Shown here one piece after another: positions 9,200 through 17,592 of a stretch of 64,000 nucleotides of DNA (positions within the stretch are counted from its first letter, which is position 1; every line of letters starts with the position of its first letter). Made by a program: the position numbers and the translations under genes. The DNA comes from Microbacterium sp. 1.5R. GTDB taxonomy: Bacteria > Actinomycetota > Actinomycetes > Actinomycetales > Microbacteriaceae. The notes beneath the pieces were generated by a model, which saw nothing but the letters and a program-made list of their open reading frames with translations, made no database searches and was not told the origin of the DNA. The DNA is taken from the NCBI RefSeq assembly GCF_001889265.1, contig NZ_CP018151.1, positions 1,550,001-1,614,000 on the forward strand, written 5' to 3'.

Positions 9200-9287
9200 G
9201 CGTGCGACGATACACCGCGCAGGATGAGCTCCTCCCTGCCTCTTCAGATGCGCAGTCCGTGCCACCTGTGCCAGTATTCTGGTTCGC

Positions 9288-9602
9288 ATGGCAACGCTGT
9301 TCTATGGCGCGTCGGACGTTCCGATCCACATCGAGGATCGATCACTCGCGCATCTGAAGATCGTCATCGCGACCAAGCTCCGCCGTCAGGAGAGCTTCAC
9401 CCTGTCATGGCGTCATCCCGAGGGAGAGCCCGGCGGACGATCCACCATCTGGATCCATCCGTCCATCCCGCTGCGCTTCACCTTCGACGAGCCGGAGCAG
9501 CCTCAGTTGAACCCGCGGTGGATCGACGATCTGATGCAGTCGGTGAACTCGACAGGCGGCATCCTCCTCGTCGACGAAGTGATCGATTCTCCGGTCGAGT
9601 GA
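9288..9602 (+). CDS. small DUF7882-type protein of Microbacteriaceae
   Basis: 104 residues: MATLFYGASDVPIHIEDRSL, then a segment LAHLKIVIATKLRRQESF and later STIWIHPSIPLRF. This short family is frequent in Microbacteriaceae genomes and is often mislabelled as a DNA ligase; its role is unknown. TATTCT lies 7 bases before the ATG, so the transcript is probably leaderless. Both the family and the promoter type support the assignment of the host lineage. Confidence 0.75.
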   Translation: MATLFYGASDVPIHIEDRSLAHLKIVIATKLRRQESFTLSWRHPEGEPGGRSTIWIHPSIPLRFTFDEPEQPQLNPRWIDDLMQSVNSTGGILLVDEVIDSPVE

Positions 9603-9605
9603 GCG

Positions 9606-10184
9606 TCAGCTGGCCCACTCGATCAGGATGAGGCCCTGGCGCGTGTCCGCGAACTTCACCCAGCCGTCGCCGAACAGATACGTCATGCCGTAGCCGTCTT
9701 CGTCGGTGCCCATCGCGAACTGCGGGTTCTCGGTGATGTAGATGCCGTCGGGGCCGTCCTCGCGGGTCCAGCCCTCTCCGAGGAGGGAGGTCTGTGCAGC
9801 AGTGGCGTCTTCAGCGCTGATCGTCGACCACCCGTAGAGCTGACCGTGATCTGAGGCGACGCTGTAGTCGGCCCAGAAGCAGAGGAGCCCGTCGGCGAGC
9901 GTCACGCCACCCACCACGAACTCCTTCTCCTCGAAGGTCCAGCCCTGATCGGTGAGTGCCTGCACGGTTCCGGCCGAGACGATCGTGTCGCAGGCTGGCT
10001 CCACCGCCGCGGAGGGTGTGGGAGTGGCTGCCGGCTCCGCAGTCGCCGTGGGGGAGGGCTTCGGCGAGTCGGGCGTGGGCGACGGCGCTCCCTCGGGCGT
10101 CGCTGCGCAGGAGACGAGCGCGACGGTGAGCAGGAGCGCACCGAGTGCGGCGGAGGTGAAGCGGTTCATCGCGCGTGCCTTCAT
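9606..10184 (-). CDS. putative lipoprotein
   Basis: 192 residues from ATG 10184, or 187 from an in-frame ATG at 10169 that directly starts the basic signal region (MNRFTSAALGALLLTVALVSC). The lipobox LVSC places a lipidated cysteine near residue 21 of the shorter form. A Ser/Pro/Thr/Ala-rich linker (about 35 residues) follows, then a globular C-terminal domain with no family I recognise. The start is only 6 bases after the stop of the upstream hisN-like gene, so the two are probably co-transcribed. Expected location: outer face of the membrane. Confidence 0.8.
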   Translation of the reverse strand: MKARAMNRFTSAALGALLLTVALVSCAATPEGAPSPTPDSPKPSPTATAEPAATPTPSAAVEPACDTIVSAGTVQALTDQGWTFEEKEFVVGGVTLADGLLCFWADYSVASDHGQLYGWSTISAEDATAAQTSLLGEGWTREDGPDGIYITENPQFAMGTDEDGYGMTYLFGDGWVKFADTRQGLILIEWAS

Positions 10185-10190
10185 CGGGGG

Positions 10191-10988
10191 TCAGTCGTGC
10201 AGAAGTGCGAGGAACGCGTCGTGGAGGATGCCGTTGGTGGCGAGCGCCGAGAGGTCGGAGATCGTCTCTGCGCCGTCGAAACCGGTCATCCGACCGCCCG
10301 CCTCGCGCACGATCGGGACTGCGGCCGCGACGTCGTACTCCTTGACGCCGAATTCCGCGACCATGTCGATCCGCCCCTCGGCCAGGAGCATGTAGGCGTA
10401 GATGTCTCCGTAGGCACGGTCGCGCCATACCCGGTCGGCCAGCTTCAGCAGTTGGTCGAGGTGACCGGACTCAGCCCATTGGGTGATGCTCTGGAAGCTC
10501 ACGCTCGCGTCATCGAGAGACGACACGGAGGATGCCGAGACGCGGCGCGGTTCGGCATCCGTCGCCGTCCATGCCCCTGACCCTGACGCCGCCCACCAGC
10601 GGCGTCCGATCGCGGGCATGCTGACCACTCCGACCTGCGGTACGCCGTCGACCGCGAGGGCGATCATCGTGCCCCACAGCGGCACTCCGCGGAGGAAGTT
10701 CGCGGTGCCGTCGATGGGATCGATGATCCACTGCCGATGGGTGCTGCCCTCAGCGCCGAACTCCTCGCCGAAGATGCCGTCATCGGACCGTTCGGTCGAC
10801 AGGATGGCGCGGATCGCCCGCTCGGTGGCGAGGTCCGCATCGGTGACATGAGAATTGTCCGCTTTGGTCGAGATCTCCAGGTCAGAGCTGTCGAACCGGG
10901 GGAGCGACTGCGCATCTGCGGCGTCGGCGAGTCGAAGGGCGAGTGCGAGGTCGCGAGAGAAGTCGTCGACGCGGGGGGAGGCGGTCAC
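10191..10988 (-). CDS. hisN: inositol monophosphatase-family enzyme, probably histidinol-phosphatase HisN
   Basis: 265 residues from a GTG at 10988, supported by GGAG 4-5 bases before it. IMPase-family motifs: the first metal-site motif GEEFG, the second DPIDGTANFLRG, and the C-terminal KEYDVAAAVPIVREAGG. The last has Tyr where inositol phosphatases usually have Trp (WDxAA), which is frequent in the actinobacterial histidinol-phosphatase subgroup. No other his gene is near, so the substrate is an inference; a generic inositol phosphatase remains possible. Confidence 0.75.
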   Translation of the reverse strand: MTASPRVDDFSRDLALALRLADAADAQSLPRFDSSDLEISTKADNSHVTDADLATERAIRAILSTERSDDGIFGEEFGAEGSTHRQWIIDPIDGTANFLRGVPLWGTMIALAVDGVPQVGVVSMPAIGRRWWAASGSGAWTATDAEPRRVSASSVSSLDDASVSFQSITQWAESGHLDQLLKLADRVWRDRAYGDIYAYMLLAEGRIDMVAEFGVKEYDVAAAVPIVREAGGRMTGFDGAETISDLSALATNGILHDAFLALLHD

Positions 10989-11133
10989 ATCTCCAGGATA
11001 ACCGCCCCGCCCGGGGACCCGAGGGCTCGTGACACGGGGCGACACGCGCGGCGAACACGTGGGACCCGACTCGATTTCGCACCGCGGCGATCGGCTGGTA
11101 ATGTAATTCCTCGGCCGGGGAATACCGCGCCAC

Positions 11134-11206
11134 GCACCTCTAGCTCAATCGGCAGAGCAACTGACTCTTAATCAGTGGGTTCTCGGTTCAAGTCCGAGGG
11201 GGTGCA
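11134..11206 (+). tRNA. tRNA-Lys (anticodon CUU)
   Basis: 73-nt cloverleaf. Acceptor GCACCTC pairs with GGGGTGC (one G-U); D arm with AGCTCAATCGGCAGAGC; anticodon stem ACTGA/TCAGT around loop CTCTTAA, anticodon CTT at 11167-11169; T arm TTCAAGTC. Discriminator A; CCA is not encoded. A strong terminator follows 8 bases later. Confidence 0.97.
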
Positions 11207-11213
11207 CGGATCA

Positions 11214-11247
11214 GCCCCGATGACTCTCGCCAGTCATCGGGGCTTTT
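11214..11247 (+). terminator. terminator of tRNA-Lys
   Basis: GCCCCGATGACT and AGTCATCGGGGC form a perfect 12-bp stem with a 6-base loop, followed by TTTT. Confidence 0.88.
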
Positions 11248-11316
11248 CTGCGTCGCGGTGATGCCGCCGACATCGCTTTCCGTGCGCTAGTTTGATGCAA
11301 ACGCTAAGGGGTGGCG

Positions 11317-11727
11317 ATGCGCGCACGGGTGAAGAGATTCGCAGTCGGAGCGATCGTGGCCGTCTGCAGTCTTCCGCTCACCGCATGCTCGGCTGGGCTC
11401 GAGACGAGCATCGCCTATACGGCCTCCTCGGTGACGCTGGCCCCCGACGAGGCGCTCGTGGTCGACTTCGGTGACATCAATCCCACCGTCGGTGAGGAGT
11501 GGGTGCTGACGCGGGAGCCCGATCCGGCGGTTCTCGGACCGGGCGACGAGCGGTCGCGGTACCTGGGCGAGGAGGGTGAGACCGGAGCGCCGAGCGCGCT
11601 CACCTACCGCTTCGCGCCCGTGGGTGAGGGAACCACCGTGATCCAGTTCGAGTACCGATTCCGCGGCGCCGTTCCCGAGGACCTCGACGACCAGAAGACC
11701 GCGGAGATCACGGTCACCGTCAAGTAG
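11317..11727 (+). CDS. lipoprotein with a chagasin-like (I42) inhibitor domain
   Basis: 136 residues from ATG 11317, 6-7 bases after AAGGGG (a GTG two codons earlier would overlap that ribosome site). The N-terminus is a lipoprotein signal ending in LTAC. The mature part shows an INPTVGEEW loop, comparable to the NPTTGY loop of chagasin-type cysteine-protease inhibitors, and a C-terminal GEGTTVIQFEYRFRG strand pair, comparable to that fold's GxxxxxFxYxR region. The family call is an inference from these two motifs; target protease unknown. The neighbours give no clue. Confidence 0.6.
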   Translation: MRARVKRFAVGAIVAVCSLPLTACSAGLETSIAYTASSVTLAPDEALVVDFGDINPTVGEEWVLTREPDPAVLGPGDERSRYLGEEGETGAPSALTYRFAPVGEGTTVIQFEYRFRGAVPEDLDDQKTAEITVTVK

Positions 11728-11826
11728 GTCGATCAGGCGACTGCGATGACAGCGCCGCCGGTGGGCCTGCTGCGCTCTGAGAGCTCGCTCATCGCCCCAC
11801 GGCATCGAACGCAGCAGGCTGGCGTG

Positions 11827-13053
11827 TCACCCGGCGTCGCCGAGCAGGATGGCCTGCGCGTCCTCGATCGCGGCGTCGTCGGGCTCGTCGTCGATGTGCG
11901 CGAGGATCTTCCTGCCGCAGAAGATCGTCGCCGCTGCGATGAGCACGGCGAGAGCGGCGACCAGATACGGGATCGTCGCGTTGAACGCGTGCCAGAGAGC
12001 CGCTGCGAGGGGCGGCGCGATGGCTCCGCCGAGGAACCTCACCGACGAGTACGCCGACGATGCGACCGAGCGGGGCAGGTCCGTCGCCTCCATCACCGCT
12101 TCGGTGAGCACGGTGTTCATCACACCCAGCAGCAGTCCGCCGATGACGATGCACACGACCAGCGCAGTGGCGGATTCGACCAGCAGGCCGGCGATGATCA
12201 GATCCACGGCGAGAAGCGGCAGGACGGTGAGGATCACGCTCGTGCGGGACATCCGGCGCATGAGCAGGGGAGCCACCCAGACGCTCGTGATGGCGAGGGC
12301 GAGGCCCCAGCCGAAGAACGTGAAGCCGATCCCCATGGCCCCGAAGCCCAGAGGGAACGGCGAGAACGCGAGCAGGATGAAGAAGCCGATGTTGTAGAAG
12401 AAGGCCGCGATCGCGAGAATCGCGAGCGCAGGACGACCCAGGGCCCTGAAGGGTGCCGAGAACGGGATGGGCGCGCGCTTGTCCTCGGGTCCGCGCAGAA
12501 GCACGAGCACGGCGAGGAAGGCGATCGCCATGAGCACCACCACTCCGAAGAACGGGGCGCGCCAGCTCTGCTCGCCCAGCAGGCCGCCCAGAAGCGGACC
12601 GATGGCGATACCGAGCCCGAGGGCTGCCTCGTAGAGGACGATCGCAGCTGAGCCGCCCCCCGATGCCGCGCCCACGATCGTCGCGAGAGCGGTGGAGATG
12701 AACAGCGCGTTGCCCAGACCCCATCCTGCGCGGAAGCCGATGACCGCGTCGACGCTGCCGCTGAGCGCGCAGAGCAGGGCGAACACCACGATGAGCGCCA
12801 GCCCGATCAGAAGCGTCTTCTTGGCGCCGATGCGGCTCGAGATCCAGCTGGTCACGAGCATCGCGAGACCGGTGACCGCGAGATAGCTCGTGAACAGGAG
12901 CTCCGTCTCGAACGGGGTCGCCTGCAGGGATTCCGCGATCGCGGGGAGGATGGGATCCACGAGTCCGATGCCCATGAATGCGACGACGCACGCGAAGGCG
13001 ACGGCCCAGACCTGGGCTGGTTGCTTCCACACTGAGGTGGCGGGGGTGTTCAC
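11827..13053 (-). CDS. MFS drug-efflux-type transporter
   Basis: About 408 residues from a GTG at 13053, preceded by GGAG and overlapping the marR stop (GTGA), so translation is probably coupled. Around 12 hydrophobic segments; the first loop contains SRIGAKKTLLIG, the second MFS signature region of the DHA1 type. The protein ends in an acidic soluble tail (IDDEPDDAAIEDAQ). The pairing with a MarR regulator suggests export of a small toxic compound; the substrate is unknown. Confidence 0.88.
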   Translation of the reverse strand: MNTPATSVWKQPAQVWAVAFACVVAFMGIGLVDPILPAIAESLQATPFETELLFTSYLAVTGLAMLVTSWISSRIGAKKTLLIGLALIVVFALLCALSGSVDAVIGFRAGWGLGNALFISTALATIVGAASGGGSAAIVLYEAALGLGIAIGPLLGGLLGEQSWRAPFFGVVVLMAIAFLAVLVLLRGPEDKRAPIPFSAPFRALGRPALAILAIAAFFYNIGFFILLAFSPFPLGFGAMGIGFTFFGWGLALAITSVWVAPLLMRRMSRTSVILTVLPLLAVDLIIAGLLVESATALVVCIVIGGLLLGVMNTVLTEAVMEATDLPRSVASSAYSSVRFLGGAIAPPLAAALWHAFNATIPYLVAALAVLIAAATIFCGRKILAHIDDEPDDAAIEDAQAILLGDAG

Positions 13054-13487
13054 GCTGCTGCTCCTGTCGAGTCGGTGGTGGTGTGCGCCGCGAGGATCTC
13101 GGCGGCGCGCGTCAGGATGCTCCATTCGTCGCCGTCGAGGTCGGCGAAGCGAGGGGCGAGCGTGTCACGGAACTCTTCGCGCCATGACTGCAGCGCGTGG
13201 GACCCGGCCGCGGTGATGGCGACGGCCGTCGCGCGAGAGTCCTCGGCGACGGGGGAGCGAAGGACCAATCCCTCGCGCTCGAGATTCCCGATGAGCCGGG
13301 TCATCCCGGGCTGGGTCGTGCGTGCGGCTGCCGCGAGCTCTCCGACCCGCTTAGGGCCGGACTGCTCGAGCAGACTCAGCACCCGCCACTGCGCGGCAGG
13401 CGCATCATTGCCGGCGTCCTGTGCGGCGATCCGGCCGAGCGCATACCCGGAGAGCACGAGCGAGGGGATGACATCCTGACGATTCAT
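13050..13487 (-). CDS. MarR family transcriptional regulator
   Basis: 145 residues with a winged helix: SLLEQSGPKRVGELAAAART (helices 2-3), recognition helix TTQPGMTRLIGNLEREGLV, wing VLRSPVAEDSRATAVAIT. TATACT lies 7 bases before the ATG (leaderless type), and an 8-bp inverted repeat overlaps both. It is followed by the MFS gene in an overlapping arrangement. It most likely represses itself and the transporter; the inducer is unknown. Confidence 0.92.
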   Translation of the reverse strand: MNRQDVIPSLVLSGYALGRIAAQDAGNDAPAAQWRVLSLLEQSGPKRVGELAAAARTTQPGMTRLIGNLEREGLVLRSPVAEDSRATAVAITAAGSHALQSWREEFRDTLAPRFADLDGDEWSILTRAAEILAAHTTTDSTGAAA

Positions 13488-13514
13488 ACCAGAAAGTATA
13501 TACCCACTGGTATG
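13485..13514. promoter_or_regulatory. probable MarR operator over the marR start codon and -10 box
   Basis: CATACCAG (13485-13492) and CTGGTATG (13507-13514) are perfect 8-bp arms, 22 bp apart centre to centre, with a GTATATAC palindrome between them (13496-13503). The left arm contains the start codon and the -10 box lies inside, so a bound dimer would block transcription. Confidence 0.65.
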
Positions 13515-13526
13515 TATAAGTCCGGG

Positions 13527-14312
13527 TCAGCGCCGAGCCCCCGCGATCCGAGCCGAGAGCTGGTGCGCATGGGCGAGGAGCGTCCTGCCCAGCTCGCCGA
13601 TCCGATCAGGGCCGAAGCGGAATCCCACGCCGGTCAGGCTCAAGGCCCATTCCGGTCGACCCGAGCGATCGAAGACCGCCGCGCCGAGACCCCAGCTGCC
13701 CTCCACGATCAGCCCCGGATTCACCGCATAGCCTCTCTCCTTCGTCTCGGCCAGCCGTGTTCGCAGAGGTGCGGCGCCGTGAGATCTGCCCCAATTGGCC
13801 TCGAGCTCCGGATGACGTTCCAGATAGGCGTCCACATCGTGGTCAGGGAGGAATGCCAGGATGGCGAGCCCGGCGCTTGCTACGCCGAGCGGAAACCGCA
13901 CGCCCTCGCTCAGCACGAATGACCGGATCGGGAAGGAGCCCTCCTCGCGGACGAGGCACACCGTCTCATCGGCACGGCGCACCGAGAGGAAGGCGCTCTC
14001 CTCGGTCTTGACCGCGAGCGAGCGGACGATATCACGCCCCAGGGCAGTCACGTCGTAACGGGCTGCGGCGACGGATCCCATGAGATAGAGCTCCGGCCCG
14101 GGCATCCAGCGAGTGGAGGACTCGTCGCGGTCGACCAGACCCTCGGCGCGAAGTGCGGAGAGCAGGCGATGCGCGGTCGAGCGGGACAACCCGGCGGACG
14201 CGGACAGCTCCTGGAGCGACGCACCGTCGTGGCCGCTGGAGGTCACGAGCCTCAAGAGCTTCGCGGCGCGCGCGATCGCCTGCGTTCCGGGGATCGAGGC
14301 GGAGGGTTCCAT
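13527..14312 (-). CDS. IclR family transcriptional regulator
   Basis: 261 residues from ATG 14312; TAACGT lies 7 bases upstream (leaderless type). N-terminal winged helix (LLRLVTSSGHDGASLQELS, recognition helix LSRSTAHRLLSALRAEGLV), then the IclR effector-binding GAF-like domain ending GFRFGPDRIGELGRTLL. It is divergent from the CoA-transferase/thiolase operon, so it probably controls that operon in response to a carboxylic acid intermediate. Confidence 0.9.
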   Translation of the reverse strand: MEPSASIPGTQAIARAAKLLRLVTSSGHDGASLQELSASAGLSRSTAHRLLSALRAEGLVDRDESSTRWMPGPELYLMGSVAAARYDVTALGRDIVRSLAVKTEESAFLSVRRADETVCLVREEGSFPIRSFVLSEGVRFPLGVASAGLAILAFLPDHDVDAYLERHPELEANWGRSHGAAPLRTRLAETKERGYAVNPGLIVEGSWGLGAAVFDRSGRPEWALSLTGVGFRFGPDRIGELGRTLLAHAHQLSARIAGARR

Positions 14313-14314
14313 AA

Positions 14315-14343
14315 TGTGGACGTTATTCGTTGATGTGTCCACA
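14315..14343. promoter_or_regulatory. candidate IclR operator
   Basis: TGTGGAC (14315-14321) and GTCCACA (14337-14343) form 7-bp inverted arms separated by 15 bases, overlapping the -10 box of the IclR gene in the region shared with the divergent operon. Confidence 0.5.
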
Positions 14344-14418
14344 TCGCAAGAGTGTTCTTCCCTCGGGGATGCCGGAGAGCGGATGCTGAAGAAACGGGCG
14401 TCATTCGAAGGAGCATGC

Positions 14419-15192
14419 GTGATCGACAAACAGTGGGCGAGCGCCGAAGAAGCGGTCGCAGACATCGAGGACGGTGCGTCTCTCGCCGTCGGAGGATTCG
14501 GGCTCTCCGGGAATCCGACTTCGCTCATCGACGCACTGCTCGCCCGGGGCACGAGCGGGCTCAGCATCGTCAGCAACAACTGCGGAGTGGACGACTGGGG
14601 GCTCGGCATCCTGCTCGCCGCTCGCCGGATCCGCAAGATGACCTCGTCCTACGTCGGGGAGAACAAGGAGTTCGAACGGCAGTTCCTCTCCGGCGAACTC
14701 GAGCTCGAGCTGACACCGCAGGGAACCCTCGCCGAGAAGCTCAGGGCGGGAGGGTCTGGGATCGCCGCATTCTTCACCCAGACCGGCGTCGGCACGCAGG
14801 TCGCCGAGGGTGGGCTCCCGCGACGCTACAACCCCGACGGCAGCATCGCGGTGGCGTCTCCGGCGAAGGATGTTCGTACCTTCGACACCGCGGCAGGGCC
14901 GCGTGAGTATGTGCTCGAAGAGGCCATCACCACCGATTTCGCGCTGGTGCATGCGCTGGCGGGGGACAGGCACGGGAATCTGATCTTCAACAAGGCGGCG
15001 CGCAACTTCAACCCGCTCGCGGGGATGGCCGGACGAATCTGCATCGCGCAGGTGGAGCAGCTCGTCGAACCGGGGGAGCTGGATCCGGACCGCGTCCATC
15101 TGCCGGGTGTCTTCGTGCACCGCGTCGTCGAGGTCGGCACCGACATCCCGAAGCGCATCGAACGTCGAACCGTCACGCCGGAAGGAGTCTGA
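14419..15192 (+). CDS. scoA: 3-oxoacid CoA-transferase subunit A
   Basis: 257 residues from GTG 14419, chosen for the GAAGGAG 6 bases before it; the open frame upstream is antisense to the IclR gene. CoA-transferase family I alpha subunit: [13 protein letters not shown] (CoA-binding GxGGF-like loop), [12 protein letters not shown], and [20 protein letters not shown]. Moves CoA between succinyl-CoA and a 3-oxoacid such as acetoacetate or 3-oxoadipate. It forms a tight operon with subunit B and a thiolase. Confidence 0.9.
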   Translation: MIDKQWASAEEAVADIEDGASLAVGGFGLSGNPTSLIDALLARGTSGLSIVSNNCGVDDWGLGILLAARRIRKMTSSYVGENKEFERQFLSGELELELTPQGTLAEKLRAGGSGIAAFFTQTGVGTQVAEGGLPRRYNPDGSIAVASPAKDVRTFDTAAGPREYVLEEAITTDFALVHALAGDRHGNLIFNKAARNFNPLAGMAGRICIAQVEQLVEPGELDPDRVHLPGVFVHRVVEVGTDIPKRIERRTVTPEGV

Positions 15193-15193
15193 C

Positions 15194-15844
15194 ATGGCGC
15201 TCACACGCGATGAGATGGCCGCTCGCGCTGCCGCAGAGCTGCGGGACGGCTCCTATGTCAACCTCGGCATCGGGCTGCCCACGCTCGTGCCGAACCACGT
15301 GCCCGACGGCGTGACCGTCGTGCTGCAATCCGAGAACGGCATCCTCGGCGTCGGACCGTACCCGCACGAGGGCGCGGTGGATCCGGACCTGATCAACGCC
15401 GGCAAGGAGACCGTCACGGTGCTGGCCGGTGCCGCGTACTTCGACTCCGCGACGAGTTTCGGCATGATCAGAGGCGGCAAGATCGACGCGGCGATTCTCG
15501 GCGCCATGCAGGTGTCCGCCACCGGAGACCTCGCGAACTGGATGATCCCGGGCAAGATGGTGAAGGGACCCGGCGGCGCGATGGATCTCGTGCACGGTGC
15601 CGCGCGCGTCATCGTGCTGATGGAGCACACCGCGAAGGACGGATCGGCGAAGATCGTGCACGACTGCTCGCTTCCACTCACAGGCCGCGGGGTCGTCGAT
15701 CGCATCATCACCGACCTGGCGGTGATCGACGTGACACCGGACGGTCTCTCGCTCGTCGAGCTCGCACCGGGCGTGACGGTGGAGCAGGTCGTGGCGGCGA
15801 CGGAGCCGACACTCACGGTCCCCGAAGAACTGCACGACCGATGA
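15194..15844 (+). CDS. scoB: 3-oxoacid CoA-transferase subunit B
   Basis: 216 residues; ATG preceded by GAAGGAG and one base after the subunit A stop. The catalytic glutamate lies in the [10 protein letters not shown] motif; the N-terminal [15 protein letters not shown] and the [17 protein letters not shown] region are typical of the beta subunit. The stop overlaps the thiolase ATG (ATGA), supporting a single operon for converting acetoacetate (or 3-oxoadipate) to acetyl-CoA units. Confidence 0.92.
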   Translation: MALTRDEMAARAAAELRDGSYVNLGIGLPTLVPNHVPDGVTVVLQSENGILGVGPYPHEGAVDPDLINAGKETVTVLAGAAYFDSATSFGMIRGGKIDAAILGAMQVSATGDLANWMIPGKMVKGPGGAMDLVHGAARVIVLMEHTAKDGSAKIVHDCSLPLTGRGVVDRIITDLAVIDVTPDGLSLVELAPGVTVEQVVAATEPTLTVPEELHDR

Positions 15845-17070
15845 ACGCACAGAACGGAGAGGCGGAGATGAACGCCCCAGACCACTCGAGCGACGCGGAC
15901 GTCGTGATCGTCGCCGCGGCACGCACTCCCCAGGGCCGCCTCAAGGGACAGCTGGCGAGCTTCAGCGCGCCGGAGCTCGGCGCATTCGCGATCCGAGGTG
16001 CCCTGGAACAGGGGTCCATCGATCCCTCGGACGTGGACGCCGTGATCGTCGGCCAGGTCCTCGCGGCCGGCTCGGGACAGAACGCAGCGAGACAGGCGGC
16101 GATCGGAGCCGGTATCGGCTGGGACGTTCCCGCCCATTCCGTGAACAAGGTGTGCCTCTCAGGTCTCACGGCGATCATCGACGCGGCTCGGATGATCCGG
16201 ACGGGAGACGCGGCGGTCGTCGTCGCGGCGGGCATGGAATCCATGACCAGGGCTCCGCACCTGCTCATGGGGTCGCGGGACGGATGGACGTACGGCAGCG
16301 TGGAGGTGCTCGATCACATGGCCCACGACGGCCTCACCGACGCGTACGACAAAGAGAGCATGGGCGCGTCCACCGAGCGCCACAACGCCCGCTACGAGCT
16401 GACGCGCGGGGCTCAGGATCAGGTGGCGGCGCTGTCGCATCAGCGTGCTTCGGCGGCTCAGGCCGCCGGCGTCTTCGACGATGAGATCGTGTCCGTCGCC
16501 GTTCCCCAGCGGCGGGGGGAGCCGACGCTCGTCACCGCCGATGAGGGCATCAGGCCCGACACGACCGTCGAGTCCCTCGCGGGCCTTCGGGCGGCGTTCG
16601 CCGAGGGCGGCTCGATCACGGCCGGCAATTCGTCTCAGATCTCCGACGGAGCGTCGGCGGTCGTCGTGACGACCCGCGCCACGGCGGCGACCAGAGGCTG
16701 GCCGGTGCTCGTCACCGTCGGCGCCAGCGGGCAGACCGCAGGGCCGGACAACTCGCTGCAGGCGCAGCCCGCGCGGGCCATCGAACGCGCGTGCGAGAAG
16801 CAGGGCATCACGGCCGCAGACCTCGATGTCGTCGAGATCAACGAGGCCTTCGGAGCGGTCGTCGCCCGATCGCAGCTCGAGCTCGGGCTCTCCAGCGACA
16901 TCGTGAACGTCCACGGCGGCGGCATCGCGATCGGTCATCCGATCGGCGCGTCAGGCACACGTCTGGTCGTCCACATGGCACACGAACTCGCTCGCAGAGG
17001 AAGCGGCGTCGCGGCTGTGGGGCTGTGCGGAGGAGGCGGTCAGGGCGAGGCGCTGATCCTCACCCGCTGA
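15841..17070 (+). CDS. acetyl-CoA C-acetyltransferase (thiolase)
   Basis: 409 residues from the overlapping ATG at 15841; a second ATG at 15868 has a better ribosome site (GGAGAGGCGGAG) and may be the true start. Catalytic residues are all visible: nucleophile Cys in NKVCLSGL, His in GHPIGASG, second Cys in [11 protein letters not shown]. The sequence ([17 protein letters not shown]) looks more like acetoacetyl-CoA thiolases than PcaF, so acetoacetate breakdown is favoured over the beta-ketoadipate pathway, but no further pathway gene is present to decide. Confidence 0.9.
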   Translation: MNAQNGEAEMNAPDHSSDADVVIVAAARTPQGRLKGQLASFSAPELGAFAIRGALEQGSIDPSDVDAVIVGQVLAAGSGQNAARQAAIGAGIGWDVPAHSVNKVCLSGLTAIIDAARMIRTGDAAVVVAAGMESMTRAPHLLMGSRDGWTYGSVEVLDHMAHDGLTDAYDKESMGASTERHNARYELTRGAQDQVAALSHQRASAAQAAGVFDDEIVSVAVPQRRGEPTLVTADEGIRPDTTVESLAGLRAAFAEGGSITAGNSSQISDGASAVVVTTRATAATRGWPVLVTVGASGQTAGPDNSLQAQPARAIERACEKQGITAADLDVVEINEAFGAVVARSQLELGLSSDIVNVHGGGIAIGHPIGASGTRLVVHMAHELARRGSGVAAVGLCGGGGQGEALILTR

Positions 17071-17073
17071 GAC

Positions 17074-17355
17074 TCAGCGCTTGATCGGCTTGACGCCCTC
17101 GGAGCGCTGCTTCTTGGCTTCCTTCTCGCGCTCCTTCTGCTGCTTGGCATAGACCGGCGAATCGGGCGACACGGGGCGACCCTGCTTCGCGCGGCGGGTG
17201 TCGATGACAGCGCCGATCGACAGCGCGAGCGTGATTCCCCAGCTCACCCACGCGAGGGCGGAGCGCCAGGTGATCTTGGTGTCGCGGGATCCGCGGAGCA
17301 GAGTGACGCCCGTCATGATCGCGCCGACGATTCCGGTGCCCGAGAGGTAGTTCAT
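17074..17355 (-). CDS. small membrane protein of unknown function
   Basis: 93 residues: two likely membrane segments (about residues 5-20 and 32-48), then a highly charged basic tail (KQQKEREKEAKKQRSEG). No family recognised. TAGCGT lies 6 bases upstream of the ATG, so the start is well supported. The stop lies 3 bases beyond the stop of the converging thiolase gene. Confidence 0.7.
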   Translation of the reverse strand: MNYLSGTGIVGAIMTGVTLLRGSRDTKITWRSALAWVSWGITLALSIGAVIDTRRAKQGRPVSPDSPVYAKQQKEREKEAKKQRSEGVKPIKR

Positions 17356-17592
17356 GACTTCACGCTACCTGTCGACGGCTGCGTCGCGCCCCGCCTTGAC
17401 AACTCGGCGGGGAATCTGTCAGAGCCGTTCGCCGATGAGGCGGCCCGGGAACCCAGGCGTCGTCCCGCCGACCGCGATACCATGGAAGGGTCGCGGCTGG
17501 TCCGCGGCCGCAATCCGTGTATCTACCGGCCGCCGGCTTCCCGGCGGACAGCGGCGGCACCCGACCCCGCGTCCGTGGACGCGCGAGAGCCC

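Noticed and set aside
14419..17070. pcaIJF (beta-ketoadipate pathway) identity for the CoA-transferase/thiolase operon
   Set aside because: No other pca gene is nearby and the thiolase motifs look more like acetoacetyl-CoA thiolase; left as a generic 3-oxoacid CoA-transferase.
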